Source of the DNA: Pratylenchus scribneri
Taxonomy: Eukaryota; Nematoda; Chromadorea; Rhabditida; Pratylenchidae
Assembly (NCBI GenBank): GCA_030063045.1
Contig: JAQSEB010000074.1
Location: forward strand, 1-64,000
Length of the DNA stretch: 64,000 bases
Direction: 5' to 3'
Made by a program: the position numbers and the translations under genes. The notes under the pieces were generated by a model that saw only the letters and a list, made by a program, of their open reading frames with translations, was not told the origin of the DNA and searched no databases. The first letter of the stretch is position 1. Each line of letters begins with the position of its first letter. Of this stretch, positions 1 through 10,626 are shown piece after piece.

Positions 1-474
1 ATAAATAAACAAACATGAAATAATAGATAAATATGATTTATGGGATAATTTCTCACTGCGATATGTTTTTTTTGTAGAGTTGTGGAATGTGATGTGGACA
101 TGTTCATTTTTTTTAATGATTAGTGAATATGAAATTATAAACATATTGAAAAATTTTAAAGAAAATTAATATTTAAAAATTTTGCCTTTTTTTATGGAAA
201 TTGCCCATTCAATAATTCCAAATACATCTAATTCAATCGCCACAGAGTATATTGAGGAGAATTGTCAATTGATTAAGAAAGGGCATTGGATGAAAATTGT
301 TAAAAGTTTGGAAATTCAAAATGATCGATATTGACATTGACATTGGCTTTTGGCTTATAGTAGAAATAAAAAATAAAAAGAAAAATGAGCATGCCATCAA
401 AATAATTAATTATTTTTAATCAAACAAATATTTTTCCATTCAAAAATAATGTGTGATAATAGGATTTGATACAT
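1..474. other. Left-edge intergenic, no gene seen
   Basis: AT-rich sequence downstream of the lectin gene, which reads towards this edge. I see no open frame with codon structure, no splice-bounded exon and no RNA-gene signature. It probably carries the lectin 3' UTR in its right part. Confidence 0.5.
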
Positions 475-2092
475 TCAAAATTTGCAAATTACTCCAGGCA
501 ATCTTGTTGATGTACAACTGACATCGTCCCATCTTCCTGGCTGCTTATTTCCACTTGGCACGGTGGAATCCATCCAAATCATAGTGCAAAGCGCTGGATT
601 CGGCCGATTGTCTGGTTGATTTGGATATCCGGTGCCAGAATCGGCCCATGGCGGAATTCCCCCAGCCGTATTTGCGCCAAAATCAACGGGTGTCCCATCG
701 GTCCATTGCATACTTTGAATGGCACCATTCGCCGCTTTAGTGAATCTCAATCCAATCAGAAGGGCCCATGCCGTTGGCGCATCCCTCTGCATTAATCCTT
801 CACACAAAATGATGGAATTTAAGAATAAATTAAGGGAATAAATTACTAAAAATAAAATCATTTTCTGCTTGACTGTGTATTGAAGCCAATTGCGCATTGA
901 AAAGGGGACAAATTCGTTCGAGATTGGCAAAATTCCCTTCTTGTGGGGTGAAAATCTGCAATTCATTAATTTATGGTACAATGTCAATAATTTGAAATGC
1001 CTTCCCTCAATCAGCGACAGCGAATCGCCCAATTTGGCATAATTTATTAAAATTCATCAAGGACTCAACCAATTTAGAAAATTTTTATATCAAATTAGAG
1101 AAGATTATTGGCTATCTAATTTATTTAAATTTGTTTCAAAAATGGTGAAATTAATCCATAGTAAAGGACTTTTTAAAATGGTTTCTTCAACTACTAGCAA
1201 ATTTAAATAAAATTAATATTATTTGATAGCCAAAAGTCTGCTCTTTAATCTGATAATAAAATCATCAAAAATGGTTAATCCCTAAATTAGTTATAAACAG
1301 AGCCAAATTTGGCCGACGCCAAATTGTGACGTACACATTCCTCACCCTGTAGCATCTTCCCTGGAACATTGACCATCCTTCGGGGCATCCTTTGCAAAAG
1401 AAGCCAATTCTTGGCACAAATGTAGTCGGTTGGGCACATCCGGCATCGTACCATTGTCCCCGATATGGCCCATAGTTCATCATACGGACACAATTCCCCG
1501 CCTGCACCGGCTCCCCAACGGCCCAAGGATAAGTGCCAGGGGCCGTCACCGGATTGCCATAGTCCATTGGGGTGCCATCCGACCAACTTGCACCAGTCAC
1601 TCCACCGGCCGCATTTCGCGTCAATTGCAATCCAATCCAATAACTTTTTTTGCTGTCCGCCATCAGGATTTGGGGCATTTGCCATCATGTCTAAATTATA
1701 AATGTGCCAAAATAATTTAATTGGGGTGATTACTCACTGATAAGGAATTCATTGTCCGCCCGGCTATGCACCGAAGCCAAATTGGCAAAATTGGACAGTT
1801 GGCATTGTGCCTGTGCCTGGGCCCATTGAAAGCTAATAGTGGTGGTGGGAACAACAATCTAAAGAGAAAGGAATTGTTCATTAATATTTTGCCAATGCCA
1901 AAAACAAACATTATAGCATCTTCGTGCCTGGGGTCCAGTCACCCATCCGGCGGCACAATTCACCACAATTCCACAATTGCATGTGCCAGTGGTCATACAA
2001 TTTGTGATGCACGCAGTATGGGCAGGCGTCAAAACTTGGCCAATGCAATGGTCGATTAAAACAATGAGGAGGGAAATGCGGAGGAGGAGCAT
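475..2092 (-). CDS. Secreted protein with two C-type lectin domains
   Basis: Five exons (2092-1910, 1858-1734, 1652-1346, 955-847, 797-475) give 348 aa. The start at 2092 is chosen because it opens directly on a signal peptide (MLLLRISLLIVLIDHC); an upstream in-frame ATG at 2209 would bury it. A short Cys-rich segment follows, then CTLD1 (W-AQAQAQC, NLASVHS, YWIGL, WSDGTPMDYG) and CTLD2 (AQLASIHSQAEND, WTDGTPVDFG, GRWDDVSC). CTLD2 carries NQPDN, the position that sets sugar preference in this fold (QPD is galactose type in the known family); CTLD1 lacks EPN/QPD. The CTLD phase-1/2 intron position is similar in both domains, suggesting internal duplication. Role inferred: extracellular glycan binding in defence, mucus or parasitism. 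The exon 2/3 junction is uncertain: the stronger splice pair (GTGAGT...TTTAG, exon 3 from 1690) shifts frame at an A7 run, so the weaker in-frame pair is modelled. Confidence 0.88.
1052..1310. mobile_element. MITE-like element, family H copy 1
   Basis: Lies inside lectin intron 3. Left arm (about 1052-1118) and right arm (about 1223-1310) are imperfect inverted repeats of roughly 65 bp; both run inward through AGATTA..TTGGCTATC-type sequence. A related, longer copy sits in the glucosidase intron at 28085-28748. No coding capacity, so a non-autonomous DNA element is the simplest reading. Confidence 0.65.
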
Positions 2093-3285
2093 GGCAAAAT
2101 GGCAGAAAAACGGAAATAAATTGGAAAAATGAGGAAATGTAATGAAATTCCATAGATTATTCTTTGTATTTATTGGGGTCAAAAAAGGTAGAGGAAAAGT
2201 TTTGGCCATCTATTCAAATATCCAAACCAATTTATTAAAATTGAAAATTGCAGAAGGAATATGGAAAAAGTTCAAATTATATTCTGCTGAATAAATATTA
2301 AAATTTAAAACCCAATTCATTTATTTAATTTATTATTGACAAAAAACGAGCATTTTCTGGAAAGTTTCAATATCACCAAATCATGCGATTATTTTTTAGG
2401 ATTTGGCTTTTCAAAAAAAGAGGAAGGACAAAGTTCATAAAAAACAAGGAAATAAATATTTAAAAAAAAACAGTTAAAAATAAATATTGAAATGAAATGA
2501 AATAATTCATAGTATATGTAAATGATGATGAGAAAATAAATGTGATAAATGCAAAAATAGCTACCCGAACCTGAATTTTGTGTATTTTGGTCAAGTTTAT
2601 ATTTCAACATTTTTTTTAATATTAATAATAGAACTTTCTTTCAATTTGATTCAACTTTTTCTGTAGAACATTTTTAAAAATATATTAAAATAATTAATCA
2701 AAAAAGATAACCAGAAAATTCGACCAGTAAATGAAGAAAAATTGCCAAATTAAATTTTTATGTTCTTTTTGGTTATTTTTTTTTCAATTTTTATTAATTC
2801 TATTCAGCAATTAATTCATCCAAAATATGGCTATGCAATTAGTAATAAATTTACAAAATTCAAACTAATATTTGTTTGAAAAATTCGGTAAAAATTAGGT
2901 GCCCAAATTTTGCACCAATATCATAATTTAATTGCTATTTTTGGGTTATGATTTATGGCACATGATTATAGTCAGAAAAAGAATGTAAAAACTGCACGAG
3001 ACCATCATCGCCCAAATTTGTTTCCACATTTCTGCATTTTTTTTTTCATTCATTTCATCAAGTGCAAAATTAGGTCATTTGACGCATTACATATCAAATG
3101 AATATTAATTTAGAGGAAATTAATTTTACAAAATTTTATTTATTCAACTGTTCGTAATTTTTGTTCGAATGATTTTTGGCTTTTCTGCAAAATTTTCTAA
3201 TTAAATTAAATTAAATTATTCATTTATTTAAACACATTTTAAATTAAAATAAAATTGAATTAAATTAAAATAATATTATTTATAT
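2093..3285. other. Intergenic, AT-rich, no gene seen
   Basis: Lies between the 5' end of the lectin gene and the 3' end of the CRAL-TRIO gene. It must hold the lectin promoter (minus strand, just above 2092). Long A and T runs and AATTAAAT-type low complexity dominate, especially 3180-3285. No convincing exon on either strand. Confidence 0.5.
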
Positions 3286-5251
3286 TTATTCATCAATTAA
3301 ATGTAGGGCAATTCGCAATTTCATTGCCAGCAATTTGCCAACATTTTTCACCTCCACTCTCAAACATGTTTCTTCCTTTTGTTCATTTCCATTGCCAATT
3401 CTAATTTCGCCTTCTTCCGTCAATTCTGAGGTGCATAATCGAAGATTTGGCACTAAATATTCGCCAATTTCTGCAATATAAAATTCATCAAAATTTTGTC
3501 CAAACATCTCCCCATTTTTTTTACCATTTTCAATTTTAAATTCGAATGTTCTATTGGCGAATAATTCAAAGAGAAGAATTTGGCCAAATTTGGCATTCAA
3601 AACTCGAACAAAACTTCGCCCCGGTTTAATACTGACAATTTCATGGTTGACCGATTCAATTGAATATTTCTCCCAAATTGTGCCATCCTTCTATATCAAA
3701 AAAAATTTTTAAAAATTATTTTCCCATTTACCAAAAAATCATTTTTGTCGAATTCTTTGCCCTTTGGTTGGATGCATCCATTTGGCATAAATTCATCATT
3801 TTCTCCTCCAATTTCCTGAATTTATTAATAAATTAAAATTATGTCTTTTATTCCAACTTTTTTGCCACCCAATCCAATTGGAATTGCCTCTGGGCAAATC
3901 CATTTTGCGGCCTCCTCCCCATTATGGGCAAAATGGAAACGGCCAATTATTTTGGCAGGTAATAAAAGTGAAATAATCTGTGCGAAAAAGTGGGAATTCA
4001 AAATAAATTTTTCGATGGGATGCCTTGAAAATGATGCCCAAAAAATGGGGCGGATTGACGATGACCACTTTAGAGAGCATTTCCGCATAATAGGCCATGG
4101 CCAAATGGACACGTAACTGCGTAAAAAATATTTAAATTAGAATAATTAGGGTATCATTGAAATTTTAATATTAAAACTAATTTTTTACGAATACGCTTCG
4201 GCAAATAAATAAAATTATACTATTTATTTTCTGTATTTGTTAATTCATTTTAATTTAACGATCGGATTTAGGCGTCTAAAATCGCAAAATAAATTATTAC
4301 TTAGGTTTTTATGGTAAATTTGTCAAAAAATAATGTTTATGAAATTTAAAAATAGATAATATTTTGGTTATTATACTTTTTTAATGAAAATTTCCTCGAA
4401 AAAGTGTTAAAATTGAAAAAAGGTCAAAAAATTATGTTAAAAAAAGAAATAATTAATTAATAGCTTTTTTTCATCAAATCTGATACATAAAAAATATTTA
4501 AAAACATATAAATCCGCTCCCTAATTATAATTATTTCCATCTTTCAGAAGATCAATTCCCTCTTAAAATAAAATAATAAAGTTTTTTACCTCGAATACTC
4601 TGTTAATTGGGCCCATTGGATTTGCATATTGCCAAATGGAAACATTGGACATATCAAAAATGCAAACGGCAAATGATCTTTTCCCAGTTTGTTTTTCCCT
4701 CTTCAAAATCATTCTCAACATATATTCCAACCATCCAAAAAAGCAACGCAAAAATTGTCCGGTGCGAATTAGCTTTGCCGTTTTAGCCGCCGATTCCCTT
4801 GGGCCCATTTCCACAAAAACAATGCCATTGTCCAAAGTGTTGGCCCATTCCGGGTCCAATCTATTTATTTGAATGGGAAATGAGAATTTTGAATGGCCAT
4901 TTCAAACTTTGATTGTGGAAAAAGCCGACAATAATGTTGAATATCCGCACGGGAATAAAAGTCATTGAAAGCATTTTCATCTATAAAATTCACTTTCGAA
5001 CTAATTAAAACGTTCAAACCATCCAATCCCAATGCCTTTCTATTTTTCACGTATTCCTCAATGGCCGAAGAACACAATTCAATATTCTAATATAATAAAT
5101 CAAAATTATATATTCAATAATTAATTTATTTTGCCTCATCAAAACTGTCAAGCCATCGATTCAAATTGAAATTGGTCTTTTCTTCATCTCGCAATTTGTG
5201 GCCAATTTTTGACAAAAGTTCAGCTCGCTTTTCGGCTCTGCCATTTTCCAT
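3286..5251 (-). CDS. Sec14-like CRAL-TRIO + GOLD domain protein
   Basis: Seven exons (5251-5135, 5086-4908, 4860-4590, 4116-4024, 3977-3858, 3815-3732, 3690-3286) give 422 aa with all phases consistent. Start 5251 is the first ATG of a conserved-looking N-terminus rich in charged helix (RAEKRAELLSKIGHKLRDEE). A CRAL-TRIO lipid-binding fold follows (about residues 75-260), seen in GIVFVEMGP, FAVCIFDMSNVS, AYYAEMLSKVVIVNPPHFLG and the closing EAIPIGLGG. The C-terminal about 150 aa look like a GOLD beta-sandwich, the arrangement of nematode CGR-1/CTG proteins. Those are cytosolic phospholipid-transfer or signalling factors; CGR-1 acts in Ras signalling in C. elegans. Which paralogue this is cannot be said. 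Introns 1 and 4 use GC rather than GT donors. Intron 3 is long (473 nt) for this locus; the others are 41-48 nt. Confidence 0.92.
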
Positions 5252-5639
5252 TATGTAGAAAATATATTAAAAAATTTTTTTATTAGAAATAATATTTTTT
5301 CTCGCCGATTGAGTGAGTCGATAAAATGTTCCAAAGTACATTCAACCCAACCATTCAATTTTATTTTATTACATTCACCATTTTTGGTCATCAAAATCGA
5401 TGTTGCCGATTAATTAACCCAACCCCAAATCATTCCCCAATTCCCATAATTTTTGTCGATTTTATCAATAGGAAACACTCTTCTTCTCTATTTTTCTTTT
5501 TGTTGATTAATGCATTTTTTAAATTAATTAATTTTCGATAATATTCAGCTGTTCGGATGATGAAAAATGTCGAGTAATGCTTCAACGGATTTTAATTAAA
5601 TTTTGAATGAGAATGATGAAGTCGAGAAAAAGAATATTT

Positions 5640-5833
5640 TTAGTACTTGTATGTTATCTGCACTCACTCAGATTTTTTGGATCGACAGGGAAAAGGTAAA
5701 GATAACTTCCATGGGCCATCCGGTATAGGATCATCTATGGATTATCTACCATATACCCTAATTCTAATCATCCGTAAGGGGAACTCTTCATTTTTTTTCA
5801 AAAATTAAGTGCAGATAACATACAAGTACCTAA
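5640..5833. mobile_element. MITE-like element, family A copy 1
   Basis: Near-perfect 25-bp terminal inverted repeats: 5640-5664 against 5808-5833, both reading GTACTTGTATGTTATCTGCA inward (one extra G at the right end). Internal blocks GGGCCATCCGGTATAGG and CCCTAATTCTAATCATCC are shared with the copies at 6.8, 20.0, 24.9 and 43.6 kb. About 194 bp, no coding capacity. Confidence 0.88.
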
Positions 5834-6054
5834 TTCTTAAATCTTAACATTGGCAAATTTGAAAAATTCATTTAATTCACATCATTGAAATTGAATTCCT
5901 CTAGGAAAATAATTTTTAAAAAATAAAATATTTTCACAATTAATCGAATATTAATTAGGAAGTTTCTGCAATCTTGCAAATTGGCCTAGATGAATCAAAT
6001 TTTATTAAAATTCGAACCTAAAAACCCAACTAATTTAGTATTAAATGATTTCAT

Positions 6055-6072
6055 CCCCCCCCCCCCCCCCCC
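6055..6072 (+). repeat. 18-base C homopolymer
   Basis: Uninterrupted C run in an otherwise AT-rich intergenic region; the complementary strand could form a G-quadruplex. Confidence 0.9.
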
Positions 6073-6300
6073 TGCTTCTCCTCCTTTGCTTGATTATGGC
6101 CCCATGATCCATTCCCCAGCAGCTGGTTATTGAATCGGCCAAATTCTGGAGTGAAGGAAAGAATGAAGCTTTGGGCGAATTTTCGATAATATGGCCTCTC
6201 TTCTTTTCCTTGTATTGATTTTTGCGCACCAAAAAGGCACATTTTATCTGCCATTATTTTTCTTCATTTTTTTATTTTATTATTAATTTTTAGCTTTCTA

Positions 6301-7826
6301 ATGTTGCTAAATTCCCTAAAAATGTATTTTTTCCTCCTCAATTTGATTCATTTGTCACAATCACCGAATATTGGAGAAGAAATTTATACGGAAAAAGGAA
6401 TGGAAAAATTGGAAAAATTAATGGATTTTGGATGGTCAATGGCAAATTTTGATGTGGAAAAATATTCAGGAAAAATTAAACCAGCCGGCAATTATTTTGT
6501 CATTTTATGGGAGGAGTATGAAAAATATAATATTTTAAAATTAATTAAAATTATTTTAAAAAATAGATTTGAGGAAAATGAAATATTAAAAAATGAAAGG
6601 ACAACAAATTGCAATCCAAGACATCGGCCATTTGTACTTTTATCGGAAACGGGCGATGAATTTACAATGAATACATTATCATATTTACGCATGAAAGATT
6701 CAGGTGGGAATGATTTTTGGCTAACGAATAAATTCCTTTTAAAAATAATATTTACATTTTATTTAATTGATTTAGACAAATAAAACTATAAAATGCGGGT
6801 ACTTACTTATAGTAATATTATCCGGTCCAGATTTTTTGGGCAACTGTGAAAAGATACTGATAACTCCCATGGATCACCGGTATAGTTTATTGGGTTAGGG
6901 TCATTCATCAGGGATTGGTTATCATCTCATGTAACCATAACCCCCTACTCATTCCTAATCAACCTAAGGGGGGGGGGCCTTCATTTAACCGAAATGTGGG
7001 TACAGATAACCGTTAAGTACCAAATAATTCATTCAAAAAAAAATTAAAACACAACCATTTTTAGGGGGATATTTAGAAAGATGTTTTAAACAATTTTTTT
7101 GGATGGAAACCGATGGAAAAGGCGAATTCGAATTTGTTTACAAAAATTTGACTGGAAAAAAGCCGGAAAAGATGGAAATTGCAAATTTATTTAAAATGAA
7201 TGAAAATTTGAAAATTACAATTTTGCCGGATAATCAAAAAGTTAGGGAGGGGAATTAAATAATAAAATAAAATCAATATTTAAATTAATTTACAGAAAAT
7301 CACCGAATTATTTTTTCCTGCTGAGCAAATGCTAATTTTGAAAGGATTCAAAAATACTTTGGAACAAAATAATGAAAATATTGAATTAATTGAATTCAAA
7401 GAAATTGAAAAACAACATTTTGATGAGGGAATCCATTTATACTCATCACAATCACTGCCAAATTTAAGTATTGAACATAAATTTGGGGAAGGATCGCCGA
7501 ATAGCAAATTCACAAAATCATTGCCTGAATTGCCCGATTTGATTAAAGAAAACCCAAAAAAGGAAGAAGAAAGGAAATTATTAAAAAAGAAAAAAGAGGC
7601 AACTCATTTATATTCATCACAATCACAACCAAATTTAAGCATTGAAAACGAATATGATCGAGGATTGTCGACGAAAAGCAAATTCACAAAATCATTGAGT
7701 TTTACAGAAAAAGCAAAATATAATGGAGGAAAGAAATCACCCAAAAAGAAAGAATCGCCAAAAACAGAAAGAATTTCCCTAGATGAATGGTCCTCACGGC
7801 TGAAAATAAATTACAATCTTTCTTAA
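6301..7826 (+). CDS. Unrecognised 352-aa protein with repeated LYSSQS motif
   Basis: Four exons (6301-6515, 6567-6703, 7065-7240, 7296-7826) join in phase to 352 aa. The N-terminus (start 6301, or 6322 at a second Met) is hydrophobic (MYFFLLNLIHLSQS) and may be a signal peptide. The middle is ordered-looking and aromatic (ERCFKQFFWMETDGKGEFEF). The last about 120 aa are Lys/Ser/Glu-rich and carry two diverged repeats, HLYSSQSLPNLSIEHK and HLYSSQSQPNLSIENE, each followed by SKFTKSL, so about 60 aa were duplicated. The C-terminus is basic (KKSPKKKESPKTE). Intron 1 (51 nt) is a multiple of three without a stop, so retention would still be translated. Intron 2 holds a family A MITE. I recognise no family; a rapidly evolving secreted protein is possible but unproven. 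Confidence 0.72.
6797..7022. mobile_element. MITE-like element, family A copy 2
   Basis: In intron 2 of the 352-aa protein gene. Ends GGGTACTTA... and ...TTAAGTACC are inverted; internal CCCATGGATCACCGGTATAG and CCTAATCAACCTAAGGGG match family A. A run of about ten G follows the second block. Confidence 0.82.
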
Positions 7827-9470
7827 TCATTAAAACGGAAGTTTATCTATTTTTCCACAAAATTATATTGTAAAAGGCTATCTTTATAAAATTGTCTTTA
7901 TTGGCAAGCAAATCTTTTATTTTATCGAAAGCAACTAAGCATATTTTTATTCAATTCATAATTTCTATTTTCTATTATCGTCATTTATGTACGAAACAAT
8001 TATAAAACATAATTTTCATCAAAATTTCTTACTTCCAATTTTCAAAATTTGTTATCCTCCAAATCATTTTTCTTTAATTCTTCAAACAAATTTGTAAAAA
8101 TTCTCCATTATATATTAATCCCAACAATCACCTTTTTCAATCTAATTCATCCAAAATCCGATAAATTTCCCTTTTTATTATTTTTACCATTTATTTTGGC
8201 CATTCAATTTTGCCAAAAAAAGGAAGAAAAATGCCATTTTATTTCCATTTTTGGTGCCATCATCATTTTTGTCCTTTAAATAGCCAACAAAAAAAAGCCA
8301 AATTTTGGGTTTAGCTCTGGGCCAATTAGTTGGAGACTGGATAATATGAAGTTGGTTAACCGAAAAGAAAAAAATCGTTAATGGGCCATTTTCCGGGGCA
8401 ATGACCATGCCAAAATAATGACGGTGATGGCGTAGGCGAAAATGGAGGGCAATATTATGACTTTTAGTGGAAAATTTTGAGATTGGCTACCAAAAAATTT
8501 GCTTTAAACCAGTCAACCTTGACAAAATGATTGCTTTTTCTTTTTACCACTTATTTCGGTGAACGCAAAAAGCACAAATCCCACCCAACAATTTCCCCCG
8601 CATTTGCTCATAAATTCATGACAAAATTGGTGCCTTGCCCTTTTTCCGGATTTTCTTCGTAAAATTTACTGCCTTTTTAAGGGGAAACGGATATGGGGCA
8701 CCAATAAAATATGCTTAAATATCCAAGTTGGCTGGGTATTTTAAACAGTTCCAATGACGCACAATTTAAGTAGCCCATTCTACCCAAATTCTAGATTTAT
8801 CCAAATATTTTTACAGAAATATTTTTAAATGGAGAAAACTATTCACATTTTCACAAATATTCATATATTTACCATCTCTTCCATTACAGTAAGAAAATAT
8901 TAAGAAATGATAGATGAAGTCAAAAATTTATGGAACCAGAAATATAAACTTTGGGTTCTCTAATAGTATATTCGTTTTACAGAAGCCTATTTTTTTAAAA
9001 TTAAATTTTCTATGAAAAAATATTTTATTTTCTTTTTGATAATAGTTTAGTGATGGTAAAATGCAATTCTGTAAAATGAATATACTTTTAGAGAACCCAA
9101 AGTTTACTCTACAATTATCTTTTTTTAATAATATTTTATTTAAAATTAATAGGAAAAGCTGTTTTTCATTCTTGCCTATATCCAAATTTAATTGACTTCA
9201 AAGCAATTTAAACAATGGAAAATGCATATTAAAAAGTATACATGAAATTATTATTAGGGATTTAATATTTTATTTTATATAGCTTTTCTAATTTCTATAA
9301 CCCAAAAATTCAGATAATTACCAAATCATCCCTTAAAGATAGCCCTCATGGAAATAATGTAGAAAATATATTTTTGAATAAAATTTCAAGTCAAAAAATT
9401 TGGAAAAAATATATTAATTTTAATCCAAATATTCAGCTCAAATTTAATAAAATTAAAATCCAGTAAATAA
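7827..9470. other. Intergenic, no gene seen
   Basis: AT-rich sequence after the 352-aa gene and before the neuropeptide candidate. One inverted-repeat element at 8945-9106. Open stretches near 8050-8280 and 8930-9185 are low-complexity, lack ATG starts or splice context, and I do not consider them coding. Confidence 0.5.
8945..9106. mobile_element. MITE-like inverted-repeat element (family F)
   Basis: About 40-bp terminal inverted repeats: 8945-8984 (AAACTTTGGGTTCTCTAATA inward) against 9067-9106. The 160-bp element is noncoding and seen once here. Confidence 0.75.
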
Positions 9471-9848
9471 ATGATGGCCTCAAACAATATTCGAATGATT
9501 TCATTTTGCGCCTCCATTTCTCTACTTTTCGGGACAATTTTTCTGACATTCCAACTCCAATCTTCAATGGCCATTCCCCTTCCCGAAAATCGTCGTCCCT
9601 TCCAAATAACTCCATTCCTCTACACGGATGCCGTCAACATTGATAGAAATTCAGTTGCCGACAATTCAGGGTAATTTATTTATTAATTAATTTAAATTAG
9701 TTTGAAATTAAATTAATATTATTTTAAATATTTCAGAATTTCGCGTTATATCCGAAATGATGAGGGCAATGAAAATGGAGGCGGCGGCGGTGCCAAAAGA
9801 ATCATCCAAATTTCGCCATTTTTCTTTTCCAGCGTTAGACGAGAATGA
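9471..9848 (+). CDS. Candidate neuropeptide-like precursor
   Basis: Two exons (9471-9670, 9737-9848) give 103 aa. The N-terminus has a hydrophobic secretion signal (ISFCASISLLFGTIFLTFQL). After it, RR at the first dibasic site precedes PFQITPFLYTD, and KR in exon 2 precedes IIQISPFFFSS, which ends at another RR. The two segments share a [F/I]QI[S/T]PF-aromatic pattern, as expected for related peptides released by dibasic cleavage. Between them is an acidic, glycine-rich spacer. There is no C-terminal Gly before the cleavage sites, so amidation is not predicted. I do not match it to a named nlp or flp gene. It lies upstream of and convergent with the cholecystokinin-like receptor, but no ligand relationship follows from that. 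Confidence 0.6.
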
Positions 9849-10626
9849 GGATGGCAAAAAAATAATGATGAATTTAATAATATTTTGGGGGATGGAAAAT
9901 AATAAAAAATAATAAATGCAATGAGTGCAAATTGAATTCCTTGTTTTAATAAAATTTCTTAAAAATTTAATTAAATTTGCTATTTCTTTTTTTTTGGTAA
10001 ATATTAATTTTTGAATAACATTTAAATTGTCAAAAAAATTGGTTTAGAAGTTTTAATATTTTTTTTGTTTAAATATATGATAAATTATTTACCATTCTTT
10101 GCTTCTTAACCAGCAGATCTCTAACTTAAAGTTTATAGATCTAGGAAACCCCTGAACCGTTATAATTTTTCGAAATTTTCAGCATTTTTTCAGACAAATT
10201 AAATAGTATCAAATTGAATTTAAATTTATTCACAGAAAAAAAAGACAAATGAAAAAATATTAAATATCTATATACATTTAATTAATGCCAAATATTTAAA
10301 ATGGATAGATGACAGTGATGTTTTTTGTCTTATAAAATTAATTAAATTATCAATCAAAAATATACAATATGATTTTTATTACAAAAATTTGAAGAAGGAA
10401 TGAGGCTTTGTGTTTGATCGAAACCAGTTTTTGGATCATTTTTAAATTCTTTCGTGACAAAATTCCTTAAATTAATATAACCATTTTGACATCATCTTCT
10501 AACAACATTTTTGGCCGTTGAATTGGCCAATAATGCCAATTTCATATTTCTGAACATTTGAATACAGCAATTTGCATTCCTTAAATAATAAAATATTTTA
10601 AATAAATATTAAACATTAATTTTTGC
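9849..10626. other. Convergent intergenic region
   Basis: Lies between the 3' ends of the peptide candidate and the GPCR. About 65 bp at 10138-10200 (around TGAACCGTTATAATTTTTCG) recurs, diverged, at 52226-52304. Otherwise AT-rich with no exon seen. Confidence 0.5.

Larger units (their letters stand above)
5252..6300. other. Divergent intergenic region
   Basis: Shared upstream region of two divergent genes (CRAL-TRIO on minus, 352-aa protein on plus). It contains a family A MITE (5640-5833) and an 18-base C run (6055-6072). A TTTTTAG motif at 6287-6293, eight bases before the ATG at 6301, looks like a spliced-leader acceptor. No exon seen. Confidence 0.55.

Noticed and set aside
3922..4112. 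Apparent frameshift in the CRAL-TRIO gene near 4000
   Set aside because: A 46-nt GC-AG intron (3978-4023) joins the two frames exactly at the expected family sequence, so no mutation is needed.
9471..9848. Assignment of the peptide candidate as an NLP-12 (CCK-like) gene
   Set aside because: The segments lack the amidated QF-type ending expected of NLP-12 peptides; only genomic proximity suggested it.
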